From positions 1 through 55,429 of the forward strand of contig JAAUOM010000014.1 in assembly GCA_012034865.1 (NCBI GenBank): 55,429 nucleotides of DNA. Reading direction: 5' to 3'. The notes below the pieces were generated by a model. It did not search any database. It saw only the letters and a program-made list of their open reading frames with translations, and was not told the origin of the DNA. A program made the translations under genes and the position numbers. Below, piece by piece: positions 44,885 to 55,302 of the stretch; the first letter of the stretch is position 1; the number at the start of each line of letters is the position of its first letter. The stretch is from Acaryochloris sp. CRU_2_0 (GTDB lineage: Bacteria; Cyanobacteriota; Cyanobacteriia; Thermosynechococcales; Thermosynechococcaceae).

Positions 44885-46651
44885 ATGTCCTCGAAAACGC
44901 TACTCTCTGCCCCTCTAAGAACAGATTACCCCTCCCTAGGCCAACGGATCGTTTTTCGTCTTAAGGTTACGGGTTTACAACTGCGTCGAGCTTGGCAAAA
45001 CCGATGTCACCAGTCGATTCACCGCCATCCTCAAGCTTTGACCTTAATTGACTATCCCATTCTCGCTACCTCGAAAACACCCCTGTGGACAAGCGAAGCT
45101 GCGCAAGAAAGTCGATGGATTGCAGGCAAAATTCAGAACCTGCGAGTAGCACTCCAAGACCTAAATGGGATTGAAATTCCTAAGAGCGGGATTTTTAGCT
45201 TCTGGGCACAGATAGGGCAGCCGACTCGCAGGAATGGCTATGTGGAAGGCCGTGAACTGCGGCAAGGATGCCTTATCCCCAGCGTTGGCGGTGGTCTCTG
45301 TCAACTCTCAAATGCCCTCTACAGCATTGCCCTAGAGACCGGATTTGAGATCCTTGAGCGCCATGCCCATTCCCAAGTGATTCCAGGGTCATTGGCAGAG
45401 GTAGGACGGGATGCAACGGTATTCTGGAATTATGTTGATCTTCGGTTTAGAGTCCCTGAAAATACTCGGATTGAAGCCTACCTAAGTGCCACGGATCTGG
45501 TGGTGCAGGTCAGGAGTTCACAGACCCCTCACCCCTCCCCTACTTCATCTAGCACCAAGGATGCTCAGGTGCGTTCCTGGGTAGATGCAACCCACCATTG
45601 TGATGCCTGTAATGTGTCGGGCTGTAGCCGTTCAACCCCTCAACTAAGGACAAAACGGATGTTACGCACGGCCTATCTTGTGGATGAATATTGGCCAGAA
45701 TTTGATCACTATATTCAAGCCCATCGCCAAGATCAGGATTGGTTAATGTTACCCCTTCCAGGAAAGAACTGGAAAAAAGCAAACTATGCCTGGAATACTC
45801 AGGGATTTGCCACGGTCAAATCTGCAACCTGGCAAACTCTCCAGCGATCGCTGGCCTCTCGGCATCTTCCTGTGCAAGGTAAATCGCGTCAAGAACAGTT
45901 ATTGCGAAACACTCAGCGTTTGGCTGAACAATATGTGGCCTGGGCAGAGTACGACATCACCCATGTGGTGGTCATGCAGCATCTGCTGCCTTTTCTCTGG
46001 CAGACGGGGGTTTTGGCAGGTAGAACCTTTGATGTGCTGATGACACGATTGTCCCTGTCAACTCTACAGAAACGATTGGATGTCCTTGCCCAACGCTATC
46101 CTCAGAGTCCAACCTTGGCAGATTTTAGAGCTGACCAAAGGCTATTGGAATTAGAACATCAGGCTCTGAGGGCAGCCCGACAGTTGATCACGCCCCACTC
46201 TGAAATTGCCCAGCAATATCCCGACAAAATAGTCCGGTTGAACTGGTCGCTCCCCCAGACCCAAGGCTTAGTCATATCTGGAAATATAATTTTATTTCCA
46301 GCTCCAACGTTGGGGCGCAAAGGTGCTTATGAACTGCGAGACGTACTCAAAACCCTCAATCTCTCTGTCTCTATTTTGGGGGCAGAACTGGAAGGCGATT
46401 GCTTCTGGGAGGGATTATCCGTACAGAAATTTCAAGGCAATCTATTTCAAAAGGTGGGTGTGGTTGTCCTACCTGCCCATATTGAACACCATCCAAGACT
46501 GTTATTACGGGCGATCGCTCAGGGTATTCCTGTGATTGCTTCTGCGGCCTGTGGACTACAAGGAGTAGCAGAAGTCATTACGATTCCCACAGGTGATATT
46601 TCAGCTTTAGGGCAGGCTTTAGCAGAACTTACACAAACTCGTGCTAGCTAG
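44885..46651 (+). CDS. VanW-domain protein with a glycosyltransferase-like C-terminal half
   Basis: A 588-residue protein. Residues about 95-205 form a VanW domain: KSGIFSFWAQIGQPTRRNGY, then PSVGGGLCQLSNALYSIALE and GRDATVFWNYVDLRF. The C-terminal half (about 265-585) looks like a glycosyltransferase-type fold: AAYEL-like helix segments, VGVVVLPAHIEHHPRLLLRA and AIAQGIPVIASAACGLQGV. A cysteine-rich insert (CDACNVSGCS) lies between them. VanW's role is unresolved; cell-envelope work is the usual guess. The start codon lies at the right TA of a MITE, so the original promoter and 5' leader appear displaced. The convergent opcA gene overlaps its end by 4 bases. Confidence 0.8.
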   Translation: MSSKTLLSAPLRTDYPSLGQRIVFRLKVTGLQLRRAWQNRCHQSIHRHPQALTLIDYPILATSKTPLWTSEAAQESRWIAGKIQNLRVALQDLNGIEIPKSGIFSFWAQIGQPTRRNGYVEGRELRQGCLIPSVGGGLCQLSNALYSIALETGFEILERHAHSQVIPGSLAEVGRDATVFWNYVDLRFRVPENTRIEAYLSATDLVVQVRSSQTPHPSPTSSSTKDAQVRSWVDATHHCDACNVSGCSRSTPQLRTKRMLRTAYLVDEYWPEFDHYIQAHRQDQDWLMLPLPGKNWKKANYAWNTQGFATVKSATWQTLQRSLASRHLPVQGKSRQEQLLRNTQRLAEQYVAWAEYDITHVVVMQHLLPFLWQTGVLAGRTFDVLMTRLSLSTLQKRLDVLAQRYPQSPTLADFRADQRLLELEHQALRAARQLITPHSEIAQQYPDKIVRLNWSLPQTQGLVISGNIILFPAPTLGRKGAYELRDVLKTLNLSVSILGAELEGDCFWEGLSVQKFQGNLFQKVGVVVLPAHIEHHPRLLLRAIAQGIPVIASAACGLQGVAEVITIPTGDISALGQALAELTQTRAS

Positions 46652-48006
46652 ATCATACGCAGAATCTGAGCGGTGATGGCGAGGCTTTCCGTATATAAAA
46701 CATCTTGATTCCAGTGTTGCAACTGCTGACTAAGTAGGGTTTCGGCAGATTGGTCTTGCAAGGGGGTAACATGTTGGATCCGGCAAGATTGGGCACCTCC
46801 TCCCGCTTCCATACGCATACAGCCTTTTGTTTCAGAGCAAAGAACTGTACAGCAATCGGCTTGCAAATTGGTAGAAGCCAGTTTGAGGTCGATCAAATCG
46901 CCAGCCACTTCTCCCGGTTGGGTAGGAATGGCAGCCAGCTCCGCGTGAATAGACCGCTGCTGAGGATTGACAAATGTAATGCGTTTGAGGTCGTAGTCTC
47001 CCCCTTCTGACTCAAAAGCCACGGGTTGCCATTGTAAACGGCTGGCTAACCATCCTAAAAACAGCAAGGCTTGAGCGGGATTGCCTTGTTCATAGTCTAG
47101 GGTGACTTGATCAACTTCATTTAAGGCTGCCCGCCTACCCGGTGGATCAAATGCCTCTGCGGTCAGTTCTTGCCATGCGGCTAATCGCCGCCAGTTGAGG
47201 TCAACAATATTGATTCCTTGCGAGATCAACTCTTGAATGTTGATCAGCTCTTGTTGGGAGTCATGATATTGGCTAGAGTCTAGAATGACGGCATTACAGG
47301 CAGATGCCAAACGCTGAAATAGCTGAATGTTGGCTGCTGGTACAGCTTTCCACCAGAGGAATTTGGGAAGGCCGCCAATCAGCAGAGATTGAACAAGGCC
47401 CCCGACTCGGTCTAGGGCTGTTTCCGTCCCTTTGAGAGAAATATACTCACAACAAATGAGGGAGCTGCGGTTTTGTTTTTTAACCGGGCAATAGGCAGAT
47501 ACTTGAGCTGTGACGCCTTCATCTGTACCGTCGGTGGGAAACAGAGAAATCACCCGACAGGGATTTTGACTGGCGATCGCATCGGCAATCCCGGAACCAT
47601 CTGCATCCAATACATACTGAGAGGATGAGATACCCTCCGTTCCTTGGCCCAATCGTTGATCCGTCAATGCCTGCCGGAGTTTTTCTAAGGTTTCCATATT
47701 GGACTTGCCCGTTTCAGGTAACCCCAAGACCGTTTGGGCAGATCGCAGGGCAGCCTGCATCCGAGGGCCATAAATACCATCGACAGGGCCGGTATAAAAT
47801 CCTAAAGCAGCTAAGAGTTGTTGGGTTTCTTCTGGCTCATAGACCACCAGGCTAAAGGTGGTCGCCCGCGTGGCCGTCGGGAACATGCCCCCATTGCCAG
47901 AGGCGTTATAGCTGGTCCAAATCTTACTTAATTCCCCATTGATTTCATTGAGGGAAACATCTTTAGGGGGTTGCAAAGAGACAAGGGGAGCAGATTGAGT
48001 GGTCAT
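46648..48006 (-). CDS. opcA: Glucose-6-phosphate dehydrogenase activator OpcA
   Basis: A 452-residue protein from the ATG at 48006 (MTTQSAPLVSLQPPKDVSLN); a GTG/ATG 12 bases upstream has less support. OpcA is the allosteric activator and assembly factor of cyanobacterial G6PDH, redox-controlled by thioredoxin. Residues about 58-105 resemble a peptidoglycan-binding-like fold (LGFYTGPVDGIYGPRMQAAL). Cysteines occur near residues 155, 175 and 190 and in CCTVLCSETKGCMRME near 395-410. It is the last gene of the fbp-tal-zwf-opcA operon, in the known order. Confidence 0.9.
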   Translation of the reverse strand: MTTQSAPLVSLQPPKDVSLNEINGELSKIWTSYNASGNGGMFPTATRATTFSLVVYEPEETQQLLAALGFYTGPVDGIYGPRMQAALRSAQTVLGLPETGKSNMETLEKLRQALTDQRLGQGTEGISSSQYVLDADGSGIADAIASQNPCRVISLFPTDGTDEGVTAQVSAYCPVKKQNRSSLICCEYISLKGTETALDRVGGLVQSLLIGGLPKFLWWKAVPAANIQLFQRLASACNAVILDSSQYHDSQQELINIQELISQGINIVDLNWRRLAAWQELTAEAFDPPGRRAALNEVDQVTLDYEQGNPAQALLFLGWLASRLQWQPVAFESEGGDYDLKRITFVNPQQRSIHAELAAIPTQPGEVAGDLIDLKLASTNLQADCCTVLCSETKGCMRMEAGGGAQSCRIQHVTPLQDQSAETLLSQQLQHWNQDVLYTESLAITAQILRMI

Positions 48007-48078
48007 AAGCTTGAGCAAAGTTAGAGATGAGGGTTAAGCGTAGGGTATAACGATCAAAACGAGAACCGACAAGCAACC

Positions 48079-49607
48079 CTAGAGTCGTCGCCAGCGGCGG
48101 CCATCTCGGTTGAGGAGAAGTTCTGCGGCTTCCGGTTCCCAGGTTCCGGCTTCATAAGTGGGCACTAAGGCTGGATCCGTGGGCGCTTCCCAAGCGGTCA
48201 AGGCTGGGGTTAAGACCCGCCAAGACTCTTCAACTTCATCCGCGCGGGTAAAGAGGGTCTGATCGCCTAACATGGCATCTAAGAGTAAGCGATCGTAGGC
48301 ATCGCCTGTGGATTCACCAAAAAATGAGCCATAGCTAAAATTCATGTCTACAGAGCGAGTGCGCAAATCTGGACCGGGCATTTTGGCTTCAAAGCGCAGT
48401 GAAATCCCCTCATTGGGCTGAATCCGCATGGCCAAAATATTGGGATTCGCCTGCTGAGCCGCCGACTGAAAAATCAGAAAAGGAACCTCTCGAAAGTGGA
48501 TGGAAATTTCTGAGACTTTTTCGGCAATCGTTTACCTGTGCGCAGATAGAAAGGCACCCCTTGCCACCGCCAGTTATCGATCAAAAGCTTGAGAGCCACA
48601 AAGGTCGGTGTTGTTGACTCCCGGCTAACGCCGGGTTCTTGACGATAACCGGGCACCCTCTCTCCTTTCATCCAACCTTGAGAATATTGGCCACGAACCG
48701 CAGCATATTCCAGATTGTGAATATCGGCTAAGCGGGTGGCCTGAATCACCTTCACCTTCTCGGTGCGAATGCTATCGGCATCCAAGGCATTGGGGGGTTC
48801 CATCGCCGTTAAGCACAGCAGTTGCATAATGTGGTTCTGAACCATATCGCGGAGGGCACCAGAGGTTTCGTAATAGCCTGCCCGATCTTCTACGCCCACT
48901 GTTTCAGCGACGGTAATTTGGACATGATCGACAAATTGACGATTCCAAAGCGGTTCAAAAATGGCATTGGCGAACCGGAAAATCAACAAATTTTGGACGG
49001 TTTCTTTGCCCAAATAATGGTCGATCCGATAGACTTGGTTCTCGGCACAGACTTCCTGAACGACTTTGTTGAGGGAGTGAGCAGAGCTGAGATCCCGACC
49101 AAAGGGCTTTTCAATCACCAGCCGGGTTTTCACAGGATCGACTAACATTTCAGCCGCGCCCAATTGTTGAATCCCTTCAGCAAAGAATTTTGGCGAAACA
49201 GCCAGATAAAAGACCCGATTGCCCATCGTGCCTCGACGACCATCCAGTTCTTCCAGACGCGCTTTCAGGGTTTGGTAAGCTTGGGGATCATCCATATTCC
49301 CGGGGCAATAGAATAATCCTTCGGCAAAGCTCTCCCAGACCGCTTCCGATTGGATGCCATCTGAGAATTCTTCAATGCCCTCCCGCATTTTTTGGCGAAA
49401 GACTTCATCACTCCAGTCTCGGCGAGCCACACCGACAATGGTCAGTTCCGCCGGCAGACGCCGTTGTTGTTTTAGGTAGTAGAGGGCAGGGACTAACTTG
49501 CGCTGGGTGAGATCGCCAGAGGCTCCAAAAATAACTATGATCAGCGGTTCAGGCGTGCGTTCTTGACGCAGACCCATACGCAACGGGTTTTCAGCAAGCG
49601 TAACCAT
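48079..49607 (-). pseudogene. zwf: Glucose-6-phosphate 1-dehydrogenase Zwf, frameshifted
   Basis: First enzyme of the oxidative pentose phosphate pathway. The NADP-binding [18 protein letters not shown] lies near residues 29-46, and the active-site [14 protein letters not shown] near 195-208. The frame breaks after residue about 363 at a run of five A (T5 at 48517-48521 on the plus strand): [20 protein letters not shown] requires six. The rest, from [20 protein letters not shown] through [19 protein letters not shown] to the end, continues in the next frame. Without correction the enzyme lacks about 130 C-terminal residues. A missing base in the sequence is likeliest. Confidence 0.93.
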
Positions 49608-49732
49608 AGGCAGAAAAGGGGAAGGGGTAGAGTTTGGAGGTTAAGGTGAAAGGTGGAGCCGCTGTTGCCCTCAGGGTGGAGACAGTCAGAATGGAGGATT
49701 ATCTCCAAACAACGGCTTGGGGGTAATTAACC

Positions 49733-50887
49733 CTAAACCGTGGCCAGCCGCTTGACTTTTTCTTCTAGGGATTGCAGCAAGGATTCAAAGGGTTGCACAA
49801 ATTTATCGATGCCTTCCTCTAGAAGTTCGGCCATCACAGCATCGAGATTGATGTTGATTTCAGGGCTAGCCAAACTGTGGATGAGTTGATGGGCAGCGTC
49901 CAGCCCTTCCTCAATCCGATTCTGGACATCACAGTGATCGGCACAGGCTTCAATGGTATTAGGGGGTAGGGTGTTGACGGTATCTGGCCCCACGAGTTCA
50001 TCAACATACATGACATCGCTGTAATCAGGGTTTTTGGTACTGGTACTGGCCCAGAGGAGTCGTTGGGGGTTAGCCCCTTTAGCGGAGAGGGCTTTCCAGC
50101 GATCCGATTGGATAATCTTTTTATAGTCTTGATAGGCAATTTTGGCGTTGGCGATCGCAACTTTGCCCTTCACTTGAGTTAACTGGGTGGCAACATCAGA
50201 CTGAGCAGACGCTAAGGTTTTGAGCTTGTCATCAATCCAATCATCAATCTTAGAGTCAATCCGACTCAGGAAAAAGCTAGCCACTGAGGAAATCTTGCTG
50301 ATGTCCTCCCCCTTGGCAACCCGGGCTTCTAGGCCGCGAATATAGGCCCAGGCCGTGTCGATATAGCTTTGGACTGAAAACAACAAGGTGACATTGACAT
50401 TGATCCCCTCAGCAATCACGGCCTCCACCGCTGGCAACCCTGCTGCCGTCCCTGGGATCTTGATCATGACGTTGGCACGACCAATCTCTTGATAGTAGCG
50501 ACGAGCCTGCTCGATCGTGGCGGCAGTATCGTTAGCAATGTTGGGGGGCACTTCAATGCTGACGTAGCCATCCAGCCCTTGGGTCTGATCATAGATGGGC
50601 TTGAAAATATCACAGGCATTGCGAATGTCATCGAAGGTCAGGGATTCATAGATTTCCAAAACAGATTTGCCTGCTTTGATCCCGGCTTCAATATCGGCAT
50701 CGTAGGTGGCGTTACCCGCAATTGCCTTTTCAAAAATGGCAGGATTAGAGGTAATCCCACGGATCCCTTGGTCTTGGGTCATCTGCTTGAGTTCCCCGGA
50801 GGCAATGATGTCCCGACTCAAGTTGTCCATCCAAATGCTTTGACCAAAATCTTTGATTTCCAGGAGATGATTAATGGTTGCTGTCAT
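49733..50887 (-). CDS. tal: Transaldolase
   Basis: A 384-residue transaldolase (the longer TalAB/TIGR00876 type) from the ATG at 50887, MTATINHLLEIKDFGQSIWM; a longer in-frame start has no support. The Schiff-base lysine lies in NVMIKIPGTAAGLPAVEAVI (about residues 136-155). It interconverts sedoheptulose-7-P/G3P and erythrose-4-P/F6P in the pentose phosphate pathway. It sits between fbp and zwf, the common cyanobacterial operon order, with a 125-base gap to zwf. Confidence 0.93.
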   Translation of the reverse strand: MTATINHLLEIKDFGQSIWMDNLSRDIIASGELKQMTQDQGIRGITSNPAIFEKAIAGNATYDADIEAGIKAGKSVLEIYESLTFDDIRNACDIFKPIYDQTQGLDGYVSIEVPPNIANDTAATIEQARRYYQEIGRANVMIKIPGTAAGLPAVEAVIAEGINVNVTLLFSVQSYIDTAWAYIRGLEARVAKGEDISKISSVASFFLSRIDSKIDDWIDDKLKTLASAQSDVATQLTQVKGKVAIANAKIAYQDYKKIIQSDRWKALSAKGANPQRLLWASTSTKNPDYSDVMYVDELVGPDTVNTLPPNTIEACADHCDVQNRIEEGLDAAHQLIHSLASPEININLDAVMAELLEEGIDKFVQPFESLLQSLEEKVKRLATV

Positions 50888-50970
50888 CACTGACTCCACT
50901 CTGCTGCTGATACAACTAAATCTGATACAACTAAAAAAAACTGCCATTACTGGCATAGGTTTCGATGCCC

Positions 50971-52044
50971 TCAAGGTTTAAGGGCAAATTCTTCTTCCGC
51001 TTGGCGAGTCCGATCTTCAATAAAAGACTCCATCAAGGCCACATCTTCTGGACTACCAATAATTAAAGGGGTGCGCGCATGAATATGATCGGGAACAACA
51101 TCCAGTAAAGGGCGTTGGCCAGTGCTGGCTCGACCCCCAGCCTGTTCGACGAGATAGGCCAAGGGGGCTGACTCATACAACAACCTTAGCTTGCCGTTAG
51201 GGTTTTTGATTGTCCCTGGGTAGATAAATACCCCCCCCTGAAATAAAATTCGATGCAGATCGCCAACTAATGCTCCGCTATAGCGAGCCGTGTAGCCTTC
51301 ATGGCGATGAACATACCGCGTGAAGTCCCGAAGGGCTTCTTCCCATTGCCAGAAGTTGCCTTCATTCACACTGTAAACTGGCCCATGTTGGGGAATTTTG
51401 AGATTTTCTATGGCCAAAATGAACTCTCCCAGGCTGGGATCCAGGATAAACACATGCACTCCTCTGCCAATGGAGTACACCAATACCGTACTGGGGCCAT
51501 AGAGAATATAGCCTGCGGCCACTTGCTGATGCCCATTTTGGAGTAAATCTTCGCCCGTCTGGTCTGGGTCATTCCCTACCTGCTGACGAATTGAAAAAAT
51601 AGAGCCTACATTTAGATTGACGTCAACATTGGAAGAACCATCAATGGGATCGTACAGCAAGGTATAGCGGCCAATGGGACAATTTTCGGGGATATAGTAA
51701 GGTTTCTCCATTTCTTCAGAGGCCAATCGACATACTAGGCCACTTTGCTTGAAGGTGGCGATGAAGACCTCGTTGGCATAGAAATCCATCTGTTTGACGG
51801 CTTCCCCTTGGACATTGATTTCCCCTGTGAAACCCAAAGCCCCCGCGACTAAGCCTGCTTTACTTAAGCGACGGGCAATCAGCTTTCCCGCTAACCCAAT
51901 GCGCGTCATTAAGGCGCTCATGTCTTGGGCTTCTGGGCCAAAGCTTTGCAAATGTTCTAGAACATGACGAGACAGGGTCTTACAGTCTCGATCCAGGGCA
52001 AAGTCATAACTCAGTTCAAGCGGAGCACTGTCAGCAGAATTCAT
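50971..52044 (-). CDS. fbp: Fructose-1,6-bisphosphatase class I
   Basis: A 357-residue class I FBPase. The metal site is [20 protein letters not shown] (about residues 130-149), preceded by [11 protein letters not shown] (about 109-119), and the end has [20 protein letters not shown]. It hydrolyses FBP to F6P in gluconeogenesis and the Calvin cycle. It is the first gene of the fbp-tal-zwf-opcA operon. The 271-base intergenic region 52045-52315 should hold its promoter and that of the divergent transporter. Confidence 0.93.
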   Translation of the reverse strand: MNSADSAPLELSYDFALDRDCKTLSRHVLEHLQSFGPEAQDMSALMTRIGLAGKLIARRLSKAGLVAGALGFTGEINVQGEAVKQMDFYANEVFIATFKQSGLVCRLASEEMEKPYYIPENCPIGRYTLLYDPIDGSSNVDVNLNVGSIFSIRQQVGNDPDQTGEDLLQNGHQQVAAGYILYGPSTVLVYSIGRGVHVFILDPSLGEFILAIENLKIPQHGPVYSVNEGNFWQWEEALRDFTRYVHRHEGYTARYSGALVGDLHRILFQGGVFIYPGTIKNPNGKLRLLYESAPLAYLVEQAGGRASTGQRPLLDVVPDHIHARTPLIIGSPEDVALMESFIEDRTRQAEEEFALKP

Positions 52045-52315
52045 TTGAGTTCCCCCTATTGGGTTTTAGGGCGTGGCTACCTCTGTTGCTTGTGGCCACG
52101 CTCTGCACATCTCCCATCTTAGAAAGGCATTCTCAAAATAGGCTGAGTCTTTAGATGAACTACAGAAAACCTTTAGATTCTGCAAATACTCAGGTGGTTA
52201 GAGATATCTCCATTGCCTGGATAAAATAACCTAGGCTTTTGTAATGGGTGCCCTTAAACCGTTAGATTGAAGATTGCCTTGCTCAACTCTGTGCTGAAGA
52301 TTATTTTGCCCAGCT

Positions 52316-55302
52316 ATGTCTATTGTGTCTGCTCAGCTTCATGTGATTACGGACGGGGAAGAAACTAATCGTGAATTTAGGTTAACCCAAGCCCCTTTTA
52401 AGATTGGGTCTGCTCTGGATAATTCCCTGGTTCTCCCTGACCCCTCGGTTTTAGCACATCATGCAGAAATTGTATGGCAGACGGATCATTACAGTATTGC
52501 CCTGCTGGTGAATGCGGCTCGGGTGACGGTGAATGGTGACGCTGTCTACGTCGAAGAAACCCCTTTACACCCTGGGGATGAGATTCGGATCGGTTCTACG
52601 GCCATTTATTTTCGTGATCCTCTCGGAACCGCCGTGGTTCAGGTGGAATCCCCGTTACCCGGAACGGTGGTCAGTCAAATCCAATGCGATCGCGTTCTCC
52701 AAGTCACAACCGCCAAATGGACGCAGGATTTCCCCCTCTGTCAAGACACCCTCATCCTCGGTCGGCATCCCCAGTGTGATATTGTCATCGACCTACCAGT
52801 GGTCTCCCAACGTCATGCTCGTTTGAGTTGGGGGAAGGGAACCTATACGATTACCGATTTAGACAGCAGGAACGGTTTAACTTTTGCTGGGGAAACCCTT
52901 CACCAGAAAGCGTTGCAAGATGGTGACTTTCTCTCTATCCGCGATGAAGTGACCCTCACCTATCAAGTGATTCCCCAAACAGATGTCATTGAGCAGGTGG
53001 AGACCCTTGTGCTGCGCGATCGCAGCCGTTTAACCCTAGGCCGAGATCCTCGTAATACCACTGTCATTGATCATCCGGTCGTCTCTCGTTTTCATGCCCA
53101 AATTGACCTCAAAGGCGGCACTTGGTTCATTGAAGATTTACATTCTTCCAATGGCACCTATGTCAATGGTCGACAGATTCGCACTCAACAGCCTTTGCGC
53201 CCTGGTGATACTATTCGCATCGGTCCGTATCACTTTGTCTTTAACTTTGATGAAACCCTGATTCAGCAAAATGAATCGGGAAAACTCAGACTGGACGCTG
53301 TCCATCTCAGCAAGGTAGCTAGCAAACAAACGATTCTGTTACACGATATTTCTCTGTCGATTTTACCGCAAGAATTCGTGGCCATTGTCGGGGTAAGCGG
53401 GGCGGGTAAATCCACGCTACTGGATGCCCTAAATGGCTTGCGTCCAGCCACCAGTGGTTCTGTCTTGGTCAACGAACAAGATCTCTATAAAAACTTTAAT
53501 CTCTATCGCACTGAACTCGGCTATGTTCCCCAAGATGATATTATTCATCGAGAACTGACGGTCAATCAAGCCCTTGACTATGCCGCGCGCTTGCGTTTAC
53601 CGGCTGATGTGACTCGCGCTGAACGCCAACAACAAATTCAGACTGTTTTGCAAGATCTCGAACTGAGACAAAGAGAGCATTTACGGGTAGGGGCTTTGAG
53701 TGGTGGCCAACGCAAGCGCGTCTCTATTGGCGTGGAGTTACTCACCAAACCCAGTTTGTTCTTTTTGGATGAAGCGACTTCCGGTCTTGATCCAGGGACT
53801 GAAACCTTGATGATGCGTCTGCTGAGACGGCTAGCGGATCAAGGACGGACTATTCTGCTAATTACCCATGCGACTAAAAATGTCATGGTGTGTGATCTGG
53901 TGGTTTTTCTAGCTAAAGGGGGGCGGATTGCCTACTTTGGACCTCCTGCCAAAGCTCTTACCTATTTTGGTGTGGAGGATTTTGATGAAATCTATCTCAA
54001 ACTTGAAGGGGAACAAACCCCAGCCGACTGGGAGCAGCACTATCGTCAGTCTGATCTCTATCAAACGTATATTTGCGATCGCCAAGCCAGTCTATCTGTT
54101 TCGGTTACACCCACTAAAAAAGCCAAATCCAAACCGCCCCAACCCCGCTCCACTGCCATTTCTGGCTGGCGGCAGTTTGCGATCCTAGCCCAGCGCAACT
54201 GGACTATCCTCCGTCAAGATCGTGCCAGTTTGATTTTGATGCTGGCGCTAGCCCCCATCTTGGGACTGCTGGATTTTGTCATGTGGCAGCGACCCATGTT
54301 CGATCCCACCCAAGGCGATCCAGGACAGGTCTTCACCCTTTTGTTTATTGCGGTACTCACCGCCGTCATGGTAGGTAGTTTGGCCATGATGCGCGAGATT
54401 GTCAAGGAACGGGAAATTTATCGGCGAGAGCGGATGATTGGTCTGAAGATTCTGCCCTATGTCTTTTCTAAAGTCTGGCTGAGTATTCTCCTAGCCCTTT
54501 ATCAATCCGCCATCTTTTTGCTGACCAAAGCCCTAGCCGTCAATTTCCCCGTTGATTGGAACAGTCTTCTGGGAATGTATATCACCCTCTTCTTAGCGAC
54601 GTTGGGGGGAATGGTCATGGGCTTGTTTGTCTCAGCTCTTGCCCCGACGCAAAGTGTGGCACCGTTGCTAACGATTTTGTTTTTGCTCCCCCAAATTACC
54701 TTTTCCGGTGCCATTATCTCCTTAGATTCTCTAGGAACAACAGGTCAGTTTCTCAGCCAACTCACGGTTACTCGCTGGTCCTATGAAAGTTTGATTACCC
54801 TATCGGGTGTAGGGCGTGATATTGCCAAAGATTCTTGTTGGCAACTCCCGACTGAGCAGCGAGAAAAGTTAAGTGAATCGCAGAAAGAAAAATGCCAGTG
54901 CCTAGGGCCGCAAATGTTTAAGCGCTGCTCCTTCCCTGGCCTCTTGCAAGAGTATGATCCAGCTGTCGATCGCCCCCAACCGATTAAACCAGCAGAGCCA
55001 GGGGATCCGCCCAAGCTGACCCCTCAAAATCAGTCGGACTATGGGCAACTGATTGAGGATTACAACGACAAGGTCAATGCCTACCGCCAAAACCTAGACA
55101 CTTGGCAAGATCAATTTACGGATTGGCGGGAAAAGCGGGGTACTGCCCTGGCGTCAGCAGAATTGTTAGTGGAGCGTTTTCATGAAAGGCAGGGATGGCG
55201 TTTGCCATCAACGTTGGCAAATATTGGTTGAAACTAGGATTGATTATGTTAGCAATGCTAGGGGTGGTGGTGTTTATTCAACATCGTCGAGATGTTATTT
55301 AA
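52316..55302 (+). pseudogene. ABC-2 type transporter with three FHA domains, frameshifted at its last helix
   Basis: An ABCG-like half-transporter of about 995 residues. Three FHA-type forkhead repeats come first (about residues 25-95, 140-210 and 240-310), with GRHPQCDIVIDLPVVSQRHA and GRDPRNTTVIDHPVVSRFHA. The ATPase follows with GVSGAGKSTLLDALNG (about 359-374), LSGGQRKRVSIGVEL and FFLDEATSGLDPGT. Several membrane helices begin near residue 645. The 971-residue frame stops at 55229-55231 after LANIG. One missing G would give NIGWKLGLIMLAMLGVVVFI and a TAA at 55300-55302, the expected last helix. The FHA domains suggest regulation by Ser/Thr kinases; the substrate is unknown. Confidence 0.85.

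Noticed and set aside
44885-46651. Possible cell-wall cluster with the amidase at 32859.
   Set aside because: The two genes are 11 kb apart with unrelated genes between; there is no basis for linkage.
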